DNA of 64,000 bases from Porphyromonas loveana (GCF_003096695.1 NZ_QEKY01000001.1:124001-188000), one strand, 5' to 3'; positions 44,086 to 53,628 are shown, numbered from the stretch's first letter. Numbers and translations are program-made. Notes: generated by a model not told the origin, from the letters alone.

Positions 44086-45595
44086 CTTCGACAAGCCGCG
44101 GAGGCAGGGACGCGGAGCATGGGTGCTTATGTTTCTCAAATTGATACGCACCCTTATCAAGCATTTATTCCCTGTGCTGGTGGTTACCATATTCCGCAAG
44201 ATGTCTTGGAGCCGCACGTTGCTGGTCCTTGCCATTTTTGTCGGTGCGTTGCTCCTCATCGCCTTTGTACTGAGTCTCATCCGTTATCGGAAGCTCCGTT
44301 TCTGTGTGCGGGAGGGCTTCCTCCTCATCTCCGACCATATCTGGGGACGGCGAGAGACAAGCATCCCGCTGGAGAAGATCCACAACATCCGCACGCGAAG
44401 CGGTTTCTTCTATCAGTTGGTTGAGATGGAGTTGCTTCAGTTCGACACCCTGGGCGAAAGCAAAGCCGAGGTAGAGCTATTACTCTCGATGGAGGAGTCT
44501 GCCGCACTCCGTGCGCTGATCGCCTCGGCGACAGCCACCGGCGAGACGACAGCCATGCCGACAGCCACAACCTCGGACTCAGGCATGGCGTCGGAGGCTC
44601 AGAGCACAGAGGCGACGCAGGATTTTCATTATAGCATGGGGCAACTCTTAGCCGGGGCCTTCACGCAGAATCCGTTGCGGGTCTTTCTCGTCATCGGCTC
44701 GGTCATCGCTCTGCTGTACCAGAATCTGGATAAGTACCTGATAGAATATCACGAGGCTATTCTGCGCAAGACCGAGACCTTCGTCTCCGGCACTTCGGTA
44801 CTCACACTCGCGACATTGCTCTTCGGGGCGTATCTCATCTGTCTGCTACTCTACGGGGGCAAAATCGTCCTGCAACAGTATGGCCTCACGGTGCGATTGG
44901 ACGAGCGCGGTCTCGCCTATCGTGCGGGACTGCTCACCGTGGTACGCCAGCAGATCAGACACGACCGCATACTCTTCCTCACCATCAAGCAGAACCCGAT
45001 AGAGCGACGTCTCGGTCTCTCATCGGTGCAGTTCGAGCAGGCACGGCAGGTAGCCGGCAATGAAAAGAAGCGCGATGCAAGCATCACCCTATATGGCTGG
45101 CGCGAAACGGACATCCTTCTACGCTGGTGGTCAGGCGACAGCCCTGCATCCCTCTCCCGCGAATGTGATGTGCGGAGCCTGCCTGCATTGGCACGCCGCA
45201 ATATCCTCGTAAGCGTCCTTCCCGTCTGTGGTGCCTTGATGCTCATCGGGTATCTCTGGTCGCCCTATTTTTACGCCTTTGCGGCAGTGTGGGCAATAAT
45301 AGGCACGATGCAGTCCGTTCTCATTTATAAGCATAGCGGTGTTTCCATAGATAAGGACTATCTCGTGGTGCATGGCGGTGCCTTTGCCCGCAAGCGAAGC
45401 GTGCTTCCGCTGGTACAGATGGAGCAGGTGGAGCTGTCGGCAGGCTTCTTCCAGCGAAGAAGAGGTACTGCCAACTTGCGTTTTAGTACGAAAGGACAGG
45501 CACTGGAGATAAAATATCTGCCGCGAAATGCGGCCGGTACGATACGAAATGTTATCTTGCACGAAATAGAGAAAAATCGGACAGCAGACCAATGA
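44069..45595 (+). CDS. Large bacterial PH-domain membrane protein (YdbT-like)
   Basis: This 508-residue protein contains repeated units of two transmembrane helices followed by a PH-like domain. One unit is near residues 25-150 (LRFCVREGFLLISDHIW, RRETSIPLEKIHNIRTRSG), a second near 205-350 (YGLTVRLDERGLAYRAGLLT, RHDRILFLTIKQNPIERRLG), and a third at the C-terminus (DKDYLVVHGGAFARKRSVLP, LVQMEQVELSAGFFQRR). It is encoded in an overlapping pair with the smaller protein, so the two probably form a membrane complex. ATG 44069 (MTRAFDFDKPRR) is preferred over 43976. Confidence 0.85.
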   Translation: MTRAFDFDKPRRQGRGAWVLMFLKLIRTLIKHLFPVLVVTIFRKMSWSRTLLVLAIFVGALLLIAFVLSLIRYRKLRFCVREGFLLISDHIWGRRETSIPLEKIHNIRTRSGFFYQLVEMELLQFDTLGESKAEVELLLSMEESAALRALIASATATGETTAMPTATTSDSGMASEAQSTEATQDFHYSMGQLLAGAFTQNPLRVFLVIGSVIALLYQNLDKYLIEYHEAILRKTETFVSGTSVLTLATLLFGAYLICLLLYGGKIVLQQYGLTVRLDERGLAYRAGLLTVVRQQIRHDRILFLTIKQNPIERRLGLSSVQFEQARQVAGNEKKRDASITLYGWRETDILLRWWSGDSPASLSRECDVRSLPALARRNILVSVLPVCGALMLIGYLWSPYFYAFAAVWAIIGTMQSVLIYKHSGVSIDKDYLVVHGGAFARKRSVLPLVQMEQVELSAGFFQRRRGTANLRFSTKGQALEIKYLPRNAAGTIRNVILHEIEKNRTADQ

Positions 45596-45673
45596 AAACG
45601 AAGCAGGCAGCGCACCCCCGAGCGGCAGAGAGTCGCCACGGCATGCAGCCTTGCGAAAAACATAGACAAATCA

Positions 45674-48658
45674 ATGAAAAAACAGATATGGGCCGCACTC
45701 TTACTGGGCGGCAGCATGATTTTCCCCGTCGGGGCGCAAAATAAGGCGGCGGAGCCTGCCGAACATCTCTTCCATGAGGGAAAGGAAATGTTCGTACAGC
45801 GCAATTACATCGGCGCGCTGGATCGCTTCCGTCGCTACGAGCAGCAAGGCGGCAGACAGTACGCCATCGAAGCGGATTACTACACCGCTGTGGCGCGATA
45901 TATGGCGGGCGTGGATCCGTCGTTTGTGGCGAGTGCGACAGGTGCATTCCTCGAGCGTTTCCCCGAGTCGCTGGACCGCTCCCGCGTGATGCTGGCCTTC
46001 GGGCGTCTGCTCGTGGAGCAGGAGGATTACCGGCGTGCGGGCAGTATCTTCCCCGAGATCGACGACCTCACGCTCGACGATGAGGATCTGGCGGCTTACC
46101 TCCTCTACTACGCCTATCTGAGGATGCAAGACGGGCAGAGCGATGCGCTCACCGAACAACTGCTCATCGGTGCGGCCAAAAACAAGGGCGACATGGGAAG
46201 TCAGGCCCTTATCTTCCTCTCCTCGATGCAGATCGAGGACGGACGCCTCGGCGATGCAGAGCGCACACTCGCTGCATTGCGCGAGCGACCGAAGTTTGCC
46301 GACGATGCGACTGCTTACACGGCCGAAATACATCTACTGCGTGGAGAAAACCGCGAGGCGGCGGATATAGCCGACCGCCTGATGGCTCGCTCTGCTGCAA
46401 TGCGCAATCGCGCCCAGCTCTTACGCGTAGCAGGCAACGCTTATTACCGATTGGGCGACGCGCAGAAGACGATGGATTACCTCTCATCCTACAGCAACCA
46501 AGTGGGCGACCGCATCGCGCCGGCCGATGCTTACGCACTCGGCGTTACGTACTTCAAGCAGGGAATGATGGCAGAGTCGATGCGTCCCCTCGCGGCTGCA
46601 ACCGCCGACAAAGGAGAATTGGGCGCAGAAGCAGCTCTTTATCTCGGGCAGGCACGACTATCGGAAGGCCTTCATAGCGAAGCCCTCGTAGCCTTCGAAA
46701 TGGCAGCGACGCAGCAGGTGTCGAAGCCTGTGCGGGAGGTGGGTATGTACAATATGGCCATGCTGATGCGCAGCACGGGGCAGTCGAGCTTCGGGCAGGC
46801 AGTCCGCGTGGCGGAGGGATTCCTCAACGAGTTTCCCCGCTCTTCCTATCGTGAGCAAATGGCTTCCATCCTCACGGAATCCTACTATACGGGCAAGGAC
46901 TATGCTTCGTCGCTCCGTTCCATCGAGAAAATAAGCCGTCCCACGGAATCCATCCTGGCGGCCAAGCAATTTGTCCTCAGCCGTATGGCCGCGGAGCGCG
47001 AAGCTGCCGGCTATGATGCCGAGGCACTCTCCCTCGCTACGAAAAGCATCGCTCTGGGCAATAAAGGAGATTACTACGGCGAAGCGCTCTTCCTCCGAGG
47101 CGGCCTGCACTACCGAGCCGACGCGTTTGACGCCTCCGCGGCCGATTACCGTGCCTATCTCGCCACAGCCGGCAGCGATCGCGACGCTGCCAATCTGCCG
47201 TTAGCCTATTATCGCCTGGGTTACTCCCTCTTCAATGCAGAGCGATATGACGGTGCCCTGGATGCCTTCCGCGAGTACGTCTCCCGCAACAACGGAGCAC
47301 CCGAACTGATGGCGGACGCCCATGCGCGCATCGGCGACTGCCGCTATATGAAGCGCGACTTTGCGGGAGCACGCGAATCTTATTCGGCGGCCTATCGTGC
47401 CTATCCTTCGGGCGGTGACTATGTCTTGCTGCGACGTGCGCGCTTGGAAGGGCTGGCGAAGCAGTACAACGAACAGATAGCAACGCTGGACAAACTCATA
47501 CAGGACTTCCCTCACAGCCGGCATCTCACGACGGCTCTCTACGAAAAAGGTCGCGGAGCTGTGCTCAGCGGCAAGAATGCCGTTGCGGAGCAGGCTTTCA
47601 ATGCAGTGGTAAAGAAAAGTCCCGAGAGCCGCGAAGCGCGACAATCGTCTTTGCAGTTGGGCTTGCTCTATTATAATACGGGGCGTACACAGGACGCCAT
47701 CAGAACGTACAAACGCATCATCGATCGCTATCCCAGAAGCGAAGAGACGGCAGTGGCTCTCGCGGATCTGCGCTCCATCTATCTGGAAGAGGATCGCATC
47801 GACGAGTATTCGGCTTACGTCAGCGGTCTCGACGGGAAAGTGACGGTGGCTCCGTCCGAAACCGAACAGCTGACCTTCCTCGCTGCCGAGCGCAAATACC
47901 GTCGCCATCAGGCTGACGCACGCCGCGACTTGGAAAACTACCTCAGCCGCTATCCGCAGGGAAGCGACCGACACAAAGCGGAGCTATACCTTGCCGACTT
48001 GGACTACCAAGCAGGCAATCTGGAAGCAGCCTACGCACGATACACGTCTCTCGTGGGGAATGCGGGACTGCCCGAGGATTATAAGATCGATGCACGGCTA
48101 CGCCTCGGACGCATGCAACATGAAAAGGGAGAGTACAAGGCTGCCATGAAGACGTATCAATCCGTTCTCGACACGGACGGAGCCGAAGCGGTGCGCGATC
48201 AGGCTGTCGGCGGCTTGGCCGAAGCTGCTTACGCATCGAAAGACTATCGCGCTGCCTTGGCTGCACTCGACGGGCTGCCCAAAGATGATATGCCGCGGCC
48301 GCTCCGTCTCGTCCGGGCCAAAAGCCATCAGGCACTCAAGCAGAACGCCGAGGCGCTGAAGGAATACACGGCTCTTGCACAGGACTTCTCCACGATCGAA
48401 GGCGCGGAGGCCGTAGTGATGCAGGCGCAAATGGAAATGGAGGCCAAACGGCTTGCGGGTGCCAAGGCGATACTCGAAAAGTTCATCGCGAAGAGTACGC
48501 CTCATCAGTATTGGCTTGCAAGGGGCTTCATCCTCTTATCCGATGTATATCGCAAGGAGGGAGACACCTTCACAGCCAGACAGTATCTAGAGAGTTTGCT
48601 GAATAACTATCCCAATCACGATGACGACATTCACGAGATGATCGCGGATCGTCTTTGA
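45674..48658 (+). CDS. Large exported TPR-repeat protein
   Basis: This 994-residue protein has a signal peptide (MKKQIWAALLLGGSMIFPVGAQ) followed almost entirely by tetratricopeptide-like helix pairs, e.g. ALDRFRRYEQQGGRQYAIEA, AFDASAADYRAYLATAGS, AIRTYKRIIDRYPRSEET and DARRDLENYLSRYPQGS. The repeats in the second half resemble YbgF/BamD-like periplasmic scaffolds. It is followed at once by an outer-membrane barrel gene (ATG 48706, 47 nt after the stop), which suggests the TPR protein works at the periplasmic face of that barrel. No enzyme motif is present. It begins 78 nt after the PH-domain pair. Confidence 0.85.
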   Translation: MKKQIWAALLLGGSMIFPVGAQNKAAEPAEHLFHEGKEMFVQRNYIGALDRFRRYEQQGGRQYAIEADYYTAVARYMAGVDPSFVASATGAFLERFPESLDRSRVMLAFGRLLVEQEDYRRAGSIFPEIDDLTLDDEDLAAYLLYYAYLRMQDGQSDALTEQLLIGAAKNKGDMGSQALIFLSSMQIEDGRLGDAERTLAALRERPKFADDATAYTAEIHLLRGENREAADIADRLMARSAAMRNRAQLLRVAGNAYYRLGDAQKTMDYLSSYSNQVGDRIAPADAYALGVTYFKQGMMAESMRPLAAATADKGELGAEAALYLGQARLSEGLHSEALVAFEMAATQQVSKPVREVGMYNMAMLMRSTGQSSFGQAVRVAEGFLNEFPRSSYREQMASILTESYYTGKDYASSLRSIEKISRPTESILAAKQFVLSRMAAEREAAGYDAEALSLATKSIALGNKGDYYGEALFLRGGLHYRADAFDASAADYRAYLATAGSDRDAANLPLAYYRLGYSLFNAERYDGALDAFREYVSRNNGAPELMADAHARIGDCRYMKRDFAGARESYSAAYRAYPSGGDYVLLRRARLEGLAKQYNEQIATLDKLIQDFPHSRHLTTALYEKGRGAVLSGKNAVAEQAFNAVVKKSPESREARQSSLQLGLLYYNTGRTQDAIRTYKRIIDRYPRSEETAVALADLRSIYLEEDRIDEYSAYVSGLDGKVTVAPSETEQLTFLAAERKYRRHQADARRDLENYLSRYPQGSDRHKAELYLADLDYQAGNLEAAYARYTSLVGNAGLPEDYKIDARLRLGRMQHEKGEYKAAMKTYQSVLDTDGAEAVRDQAVGGLAEAAYASKDYRAALAALDGLPKDDMPRPLRLVRAKSHQALKQNAEALKEYTALAQDFSTIEGAEAVVMQAQMEMEAKRLAGAKAILEKFIAKSTPHQYWLARGFILLSDVYRKEGDTFTARQYLESLLNNYPNHDDDIHEMIADRL

Positions 48659-48705
48659 TACAGGAAGAAATGCTTCGTCGAACCATTAACATAAACGACA
48701 CCAAC

Positions 48706-50481
48706 ATGAAATATCCCCTATATGCAACTGTCCTAATGGCGTTCGCTTTCTCTTCGGCCTGTTTTTCGGCTGCTGCACAGTCGTCGCATACACCCGACAA
48801 GAAGCGCGTCGATACGCTACGCCGTGAACTGACGATCGTCAATGACCAGACCGTGGAAATGGAGCGTGCCGACCCGCTGCCAACAGTTTATCGCAAGCAG
48901 GAACCGCAGCTCAAGCCATTCAAACCGGAATATAACCGGCGCACATTCGGATTCACACCGGCGGCAACGGCTTCGGGCACAAACAACCTCCCGCCCCTGT
49001 CGAAATCGCATGACACTAACTGCCCCGGCTACCTGAACATAGGAGTGGGACATACGTTTAACCAGCGACTCGACGTGGGCTATCATCTCCTCAACACGGA
49101 AGAGCAGCAGCTCAATCTCTTTGTCTCTTATCTGGGGATAAAGTCGGCTTTCGAGACCGAAGCGTATGCCGGAGACAGGAAGGAGCGCCAAATGGTGGCG
49201 GGGATTCACTACGGACAAGAAGGGACGCTCTCCCTCAGCACGGGACTGGACTATACGAACCGTTACTTCAACCACTACGGCCGTGGGCAGCTACTGCTCA
49301 TCAACCTTTTGCCGCCGAACACCTCGGACAACAATCCGATCATGGATAATAGCACGCACGACGTGCACGCCTACTTCGGCGCGAAGACTGATTTCATCGA
49401 TGCCAAGTTGGACTATCGTTTCTTCCGCTCGATTCCTTATATGGGGGACGATCCGATGCATCCGCTCACGGAGCATACGCCCGAATTTAGCGTGGCCATG
49501 AAGCAATCGCTGTCGGAGAATCTCGTATTGGGTGTGGCAGGACGTGTCGGCGGTATGTTCTACTCCCACGACAACGAACCGACGCAAACGGGGCCGACGA
49601 CCTTCACCGACAAGCATATCTACTACGCTGAAGGGACGCCGACGCTTACTCTCGCGGGAGGAGAGAAGAATTTCAACTGGCGGATACAAGCGGGAGCCGG
49701 CGTATCGGCACAATTCGGTGCGCAGAGCCGCCTCTTCTTCTGGCCCAAGCTCGACGCGGCATTCAACTTCGCCTCCTCCTGGCGTTTGTATGCAGAAGTA
49801 TTCGGAGGCATCAGGCAGAACGGTCTGGCCGATGTCATGCGCGAAGAGATGCCTTATCTCATGCCCAATTCGATTGTCCTCCCGACGCGGAATGCCATCA
49901 CAAGCCGTCTGGGCATAGCCGGCAGCATCGCGAACGCCGTGCGGCTGGAGCTTTATGGCAACTACTCCTTGCTGAAGGGAGCCGCATTCTATACGCCTAC
50001 GCTCCCTGCATACAATCCGTCGGAAGTGTATCAGTACAATGTAAGCTATCTGCCACTTTATGCCGACGGCAGCAATTGGCGAGCCGGCGCCAAGGCGGAG
50101 TACTCCTATCGCGACATGCTTCGCTTCTTCCTCGATGCATCATACGGCGACTGGACTCTGGAGAAGGGTATCATCCCCGCTATGCAACCCAAACTCATCC
50201 TCAAGGGTGAAGTTGCCATCCGTCCCATCTCTCCATTGGACATCAGACTGGGATACACGCAGCTCAACGGACGCTCACGGTACGAAATCGGGTCGAACGG
50301 ATTGGTTGCTGCTCCCATCAAGAACGCGCACCTGCTGACGGCGCACGTTTCGTACAACCTGAAACCGAATTTCGGTCTCTATTTGAAGCTCGATAATGTA
50401 CTGACGGAGACGAGCGAAGTGATTGGCTTTTATCCCGTGCAGCCGTTCCATTGTTTCGTAGGATTTAACTGGACTTTTTAA
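48706..50481 (+). CDS. Outer-membrane beta-barrel protein, TonB-receptor-like without plug
   Basis: This 591-residue protein has a signal peptide (MKYPLYATVLMAFAFSSACF to AAAQ), about 100 residues of proline/threonine-rich linker, and then long amphipathic strands: LNIGVGHTFNQRLDVGYH, LSTGLDYTNRYFNHYGRGQ, NWRIQAGAGVSAQFGAQSR, AKAEYSYRDMLRFFLDASY and the closing FHCFVGFNWTF with terminal Phe. There is no plug domain or TonB box that I can see. It probably forms a pore or docking barrel paired with the preceding TPR protein. ATG 48706 is chosen for the signal peptide; 48655 would overlap the upstream stop. Confidence 0.85.
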   Translation: MKYPLYATVLMAFAFSSACFSAAAQSSHTPDKKRVDTLRRELTIVNDQTVEMERADPLPTVYRKQEPQLKPFKPEYNRRTFGFTPAATASGTNNLPPLSKSHDTNCPGYLNIGVGHTFNQRLDVGYHLLNTEEQQLNLFVSYLGIKSAFETEAYAGDRKERQMVAGIHYGQEGTLSLSTGLDYTNRYFNHYGRGQLLLINLLPPNTSDNNPIMDNSTHDVHAYFGAKTDFIDAKLDYRFFRSIPYMGDDPMHPLTEHTPEFSVAMKQSLSENLVLGVAGRVGGMFYSHDNEPTQTGPTTFTDKHIYYAEGTPTLTLAGGEKNFNWRIQAGAGVSAQFGAQSRLFFWPKLDAAFNFASSWRLYAEVFGGIRQNGLADVMREEMPYLMPNSIVLPTRNAITSRLGIAGSIANAVRLELYGNYSLLKGAAFYTPTLPAYNPSEVYQYNVSYLPLYADGSNWRAGAKAEYSYRDMLRFFLDASYGDWTLEKGIIPAMQPKLILKGEVAIRPISPLDIRLGYTQLNGRSRYEIGSNGLVAAPIKNAHLLTAHVSYNLKPNFGLYLKLDNVLTETSEVIGFYPVQPFHCFVGFNWTF

Positions 50482-50502
50482 TCCTCTCACACGCTATTTG
50501 CA

Positions 50503-51726
50503 ATGAAATATAAGATTATTGTAGTAGATGTATTCAACACCTTGCTCAATGGCAAGTGTGAATTGACAGAAGAGAATCGTAATGCCCTGATCGCCATCCA
50601 GCGAGATCTGGGGATCCGTGTCGTGCTGACGTCCGGTCGCGCTACCGCAGCCCTCAAACCACTGGCGGAGGAACTTTCGCTAAGCGAATACAGCGGCTAC
50701 CTCATTCCCTATCACGGCGGACAGGTCGTGAACTGCCGCTCGGGTAAAACCATTGCTTCGCATCGCATGGCATCGTCGTTGGTGGATCAGTTGGAGGCGC
50801 GTGCGCTCGCCGAAGGCGTGACCCTGCTGAGTTTCTGCAAGGATTCCATTTATGCTACGGCCCCTGCAGATCCGCTCGCGATACAAGAGGCAGAGATTTG
50901 TTGCCAGCCGCTCGTTCCCAAACGCCCGACATCCGCCGACGTCATCAAATGCTCCTTCGTCGGCACGACGGAGAAGATCGCCGAAATGGAAGTGGTGATG
51001 CGCCGCGACTACGGCGACAGGTTGAATATCTTCCGCTCGTCCGAGACGCTCCTCGAATGTCTGCCGGTAGAGGTGCAGAAGATTCAGGCCATTTCCGATC
51101 TGCTGGACAAGCTCGATTTCTCTCGTGACGAACTAATATCGGTCGGAGACAGCTATTGCGACGTGGAGATGATACAGCTTGCCGGACTGGGTGTGGCAGT
51201 GGCCAATGCCCGCGAAGCGGTGAAAGCTTGCGCCGACTACATTACGACGAGCAACGAAGAGAGTGGCGTGGCGCATCTTATCGAGAAGCATATCCTCAAT
51301 GAATACGAAGAGGTGCCCTTCTCCGTGGAGGACGTCAATAGTATCGTCCCGGGGACGCTCATGGACAGCCTCGGCATCCGCTGCACGAAGATCGCAAGCG
51401 GCTATGTGGAAGCGACCATGCCCGTCGATATTCGCACCCGTCAGCCGATGGGTATCCTGCATGGCGGCGCGAGTCTGGCTTTGGCTGAGACGCTTGCGGG
51501 GTTCGGTTCGGTTGCGCTATGCAAGCCCGGCGAGATACAAGTGGGGCTGCAAGTGAGCGGCAACCACGTCTCCTCTGCACTCGAAGGCGACATCCTTCGC
51601 GGCGAAGCTACCATCATGCACCAAGGGCGCAGCACGCACGTCTGGAGCATCAACATCTATTCGACCAAGAGCGGCAAGCTGATTTGTACCTGTAGGGTAC
51701 TCAATACGATACTGAAGCAGCGTTAA
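50503..51726 (+). CDS. Fusion of Cof-type HAD domain and hotdog thioesterase
   Basis: This 407-residue protein has two modules. Residues 1-265 are a Cof/HAD-IIB hydrolase: motif I is VVDVFNTLL, where nucleophile D9 is kept but the usual second Asp is F11; motif II is VLTSGRAT, and motif IV GDSYCDVEM has D216 and D220. Residues 285-405 are a hotdog thioesterase of the PaaI/MenI type, with TRQPMGILHGGASLALAETLAG bearing the catalytic Glu near residue 328. The thioesterase half would hydrolyse an aromatic or hydroxynaphthoyl-CoA, as in menaquinone synthesis, while the HAD half may be a regulatory or altered-specificity module. No men genes are nearby. Confidence 0.87.
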   Translation: MKYKIIVVDVFNTLLNGKCELTEENRNALIAIQRDLGIRVVLTSGRATAALKPLAEELSLSEYSGYLIPYHGGQVVNCRSGKTIASHRMASSLVDQLEARALAEGVTLLSFCKDSIYATAPADPLAIQEAEICCQPLVPKRPTSADVIKCSFVGTTEKIAEMEVVMRRDYGDRLNIFRSSETLLECLPVEVQKIQAISDLLDKLDFSRDELISVGDSYCDVEMIQLAGLGVAVANAREAVKACADYITTSNEESGVAHLIEKHILNEYEEVPFSVEDVNSIVPGTLMDSLGIRCTKIASGYVEATMPVDIRTRQPMGILHGGASLALAETLAGFGSVALCKPGEIQVGLQVSGNHVSSALEGDILRGEATIMHQGRSTHVWSINIYSTKSGKLICTCRVLNTILKQR

Positions 51727-51740
51727 GTCTTTCCGCACGG

Positions 51741-52412
51741 ATGCTTCGTTTGTCCCGATTGACAGCCATGCTCCTCGTGGCCTCGGCTTTCTTGCACGCG
51801 CAGAGCTTCACCGAAGAAGATTTCCTCCGGCGCGGGTGTGTGGATATTCATAGTCTGGATACGACCATCCGCGTGGCGCTCATGTATGCCACGACGGACA
51901 ACTTCGTGGGTGAAGATCTGTATGGCGACTTCGACAAGGCTTACTTCGAGCCGCGCTTTGCCGAGCGCATCTGTTGCGCCCAGCAGCTCCTGCGCAGCGA
52001 ATACCCGCATTACACCCTGCTAATAAAAGACGCTGCACGCCCGATAAGCGTGCAGCGTCGTATGTATGCCTGTGTAAAAGGTACGGCTCATGCCGTCTAT
52101 GTAGCCAGCGGGCAGCGCGGCGGACGGCACAATTTCGGCGTGGCGGTCGATCTCACTATCGCCGATAGCAGCGGCATTCCGCTTGATATGGGTACGCCTG
52201 TGGATCACTTTGGCCACGCGTCCCACGTCGGCCAAGAAGAGGCTTTGGCTGCAAGTGGACTGATCAGCCGCCAAGCCGTGGAAAATCGCCGACTTCTCCT
52301 GCGCATCATGCGCGCCGTCGGACTCGTACCCTATCGTCGCGAATGGTGGCACTACGAGCTTCGCGAGAGCATGAGCTACACGCGCTCACACTATCGTTTA
52401 CTCGACTTTTGA
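51741..52412 (+). CDS. Exported D-alanyl-D-alanine dipeptidase (VanX/DdpX-like, M15D)
   Basis: This 223-residue protein has a short signal peptide (MLRLSRLTAMLLVASAFLHAQ) and the M15D zinc peptidase core. R100 in KDAARPISVQRRM stabilises the transition state, H130 and D137 in GRHNFGVAVDLT bind zinc, and E201 and H204 in EWWHYE supply the base and the third ligand. It would split D-Ala-D-Ala or similar dipeptides in the periplasm, so cell-wall amino-acid recycling is more likely than glycopeptide resistance, as no vanH/vanA-like genes are here. It follows the HAD-thioesterase gene by 14 nt and converges on luxS with only 25 nt between. Confidence 0.92.
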   Translation: MLRLSRLTAMLLVASAFLHAQSFTEEDFLRRGCVDIHSLDTTIRVALMYATTDNFVGEDLYGDFDKAYFEPRFAERICCAQQLLRSEYPHYTLLIKDAARPISVQRRMYACVKGTAHAVYVASGQRGGRHNFGVAVDLTIADSSGIPLDMGTPVDHFGHASHVGQEEALAASGLISRQAVENRRLLLRIMRAVGLVPYRREWWHYELRESMSYTRSHYRLLDF

Positions 52413-52437
52413 GACCCGCGTAGATAATAAGGGAGCC

Positions 52438-52917
52438 TTAGTCGGGATAGTTCAGATTCTCCTCCGTTGCTACATCCAGCACTTCGCGCAGATACTTCTC
52501 CGCCTCGTACTTGGCCATCGGCAGGTTGTGCAGCAGGCAGTTGCCACAGTCTCGGGGTTCCGTCCCAGGCACTTCCCCCTCGAAATCTCTGATAAAGCGG
52601 AATGTTTCCTGCATAAGCGGGAGGATGTCCCGTGATGTATAGTCGCCGCGCATGAGGAAATAGTTGCCCGTGAGGCAGCCCATCGGCCCCCAGAAAACGA
52701 TGCGATCCTTGTAATCGGGATGATTGCGCAGATAAGTCGCTGCCAAGTGCTCCACTGTGTGCAGCTCCGGTGCGCCGAGTACCGGCTCACGGTTGGGTTC
52801 CTTCATGCGGATATCGAACGTGGTGATGACTTCGTCTCCCACATAGTCTTTGCGCGAAACGTATATGCCCCTCTTGAGGCGGATGTGATCTAACTGAAAG
52901 CTGGGTATCTTTTCCAT
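52438..52917 (-). CDS. luxS: S-ribosylhomocysteine lyase (AI-2 synthase)
   Basis: This 159-residue metalloenzyme cleaves S-ribosylhomocysteine to homocysteine and DPD, the AI-2 precursor. Metal ligands H53 and H57 are in ELHTVEHL, C124 is in PRDCGNCLLH, and the catalytic C81 is in GPMGCLTGNY. Length is typical. It is the second gene after mtn with a 24-nt gap, giving the two-step detoxification of SAH in one operon. Confidence 0.97.
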   Translation of the reverse strand: MEKIPSFQLDHIRLKRGIYVSRKDYVGDEVITTFDIRMKEPNREPVLGAPELHTVEHLAATYLRNHPDYKDRIVFWGPMGCLTGNYFLMRGDYTSRDILPLMQETFRFIRDFEGEVPGTEPRDCGNCLLHNLPMAKYEAEKYLREVLDVATEENLNYPD

Positions 52918-52941
52918 TTTTCTATCGTGATTAGTCTGTTG

Positions 52942-53628
52942 TTATATCGCTTTGAGTAGTGATTCCAAAACGGCGAATGTGGACGGCGAAGCCGTTCGCC
53001 AGAACGCCGTGTATTCGGCGTAGTTGTCGTGTCCCTCGCCGGCTATGTCGCTGATCACGCGCATGGCGATGAAGGGGGTGTCGTAGATGTAGGCTGTCTG
53101 CGCCACCGCTGCCGACTCCATATCCACGGCCTTGATGCCGGGAAAGGTGCGACGCACAAAGTCCTGCTCCTCGGAGGAGGAGAGGAAGCGGTCGCCACAA
53201 CATACGAGGCCTTCGCGCACCGGCACCGACAGCGAGCGGATAATCGTCAGCAAACCATCCGACACCGGATAGTAAAGCGGGAAGCCCTGCACCTGCCCCC
53301 ATGCCACATCGCAGCCACACGACACATCGTGATAGCACACGGCAGTGGACACGACGGTGTCTAGCAGCTCCACGGCATCTCCCATTCCGCCGCTTACCCC
53401 CACGTTGATGAGGAAGTCCGGACTGTAACGCCGGATCAGCTCCGCCGCGCACACGGCTGCCGCCACCTTGCCGATGCCGCTGAGGGCATAGATCACCTTG
53501 TTGTCTCCCACCATTCCTACGACGGCATGGAAAGAAGGGGCATCTATCCGCTCTTTGTCCGCGAGGATGTCGGGCAGCAGACGCATCTCTTTTTCCATCG
53601 CCACCACGATGCCGATCGTCTTGTTCAT
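52942..53628 (-). CDS. mtn: 5'-methylthioadenosine/S-adenosylhomocysteine nucleosidase
   Basis: This 228-residue enzyme removes adenine from MTA and SAH, supplying the LuxS substrate. Family motifs are IGIVVAMEKEMRLLPD with the catalytic Glu, INVGVSGGMGD, and AVDMESAAVAQTAY with the nucleoside-binding Met-Glu. It starts the mtn-luxS operon; a TACCTTTA box on the minus strand (53681-53674) is a candidate -7 element. The divergent neighbour is nrfH across the 469-bp gap holding repeat E. Confidence 0.96.
   Translation of the reverse strand: MNKTIGIVVAMEKEMRLLPDILADKERIDAPSFHAVVGMVGDNKVIYALSGIGKVAAAVCAAELIRRYSPDFLINVGVSGGMGDAVELLDTVVSTAVCYHDVSCGCDVAWGQVQGFPLYYPVSDGLLTIIRSLSVPVREGLVCCGDRFLSSSEEQDFVRRTFPGIKAVDMESAAVAQTAYIYDTPFIAMRVISDIAGEGHDNYAEYTAFWRTASPSTFAVLESLLKAI

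Noticed and set aside
51741-52412. Vancomycin resistance cluster
   Set aside because: Only a VanX-like dipeptidase is present; no D-Ala-D-Lac ligase, VanH or sensor/regulator genes are adjacent.
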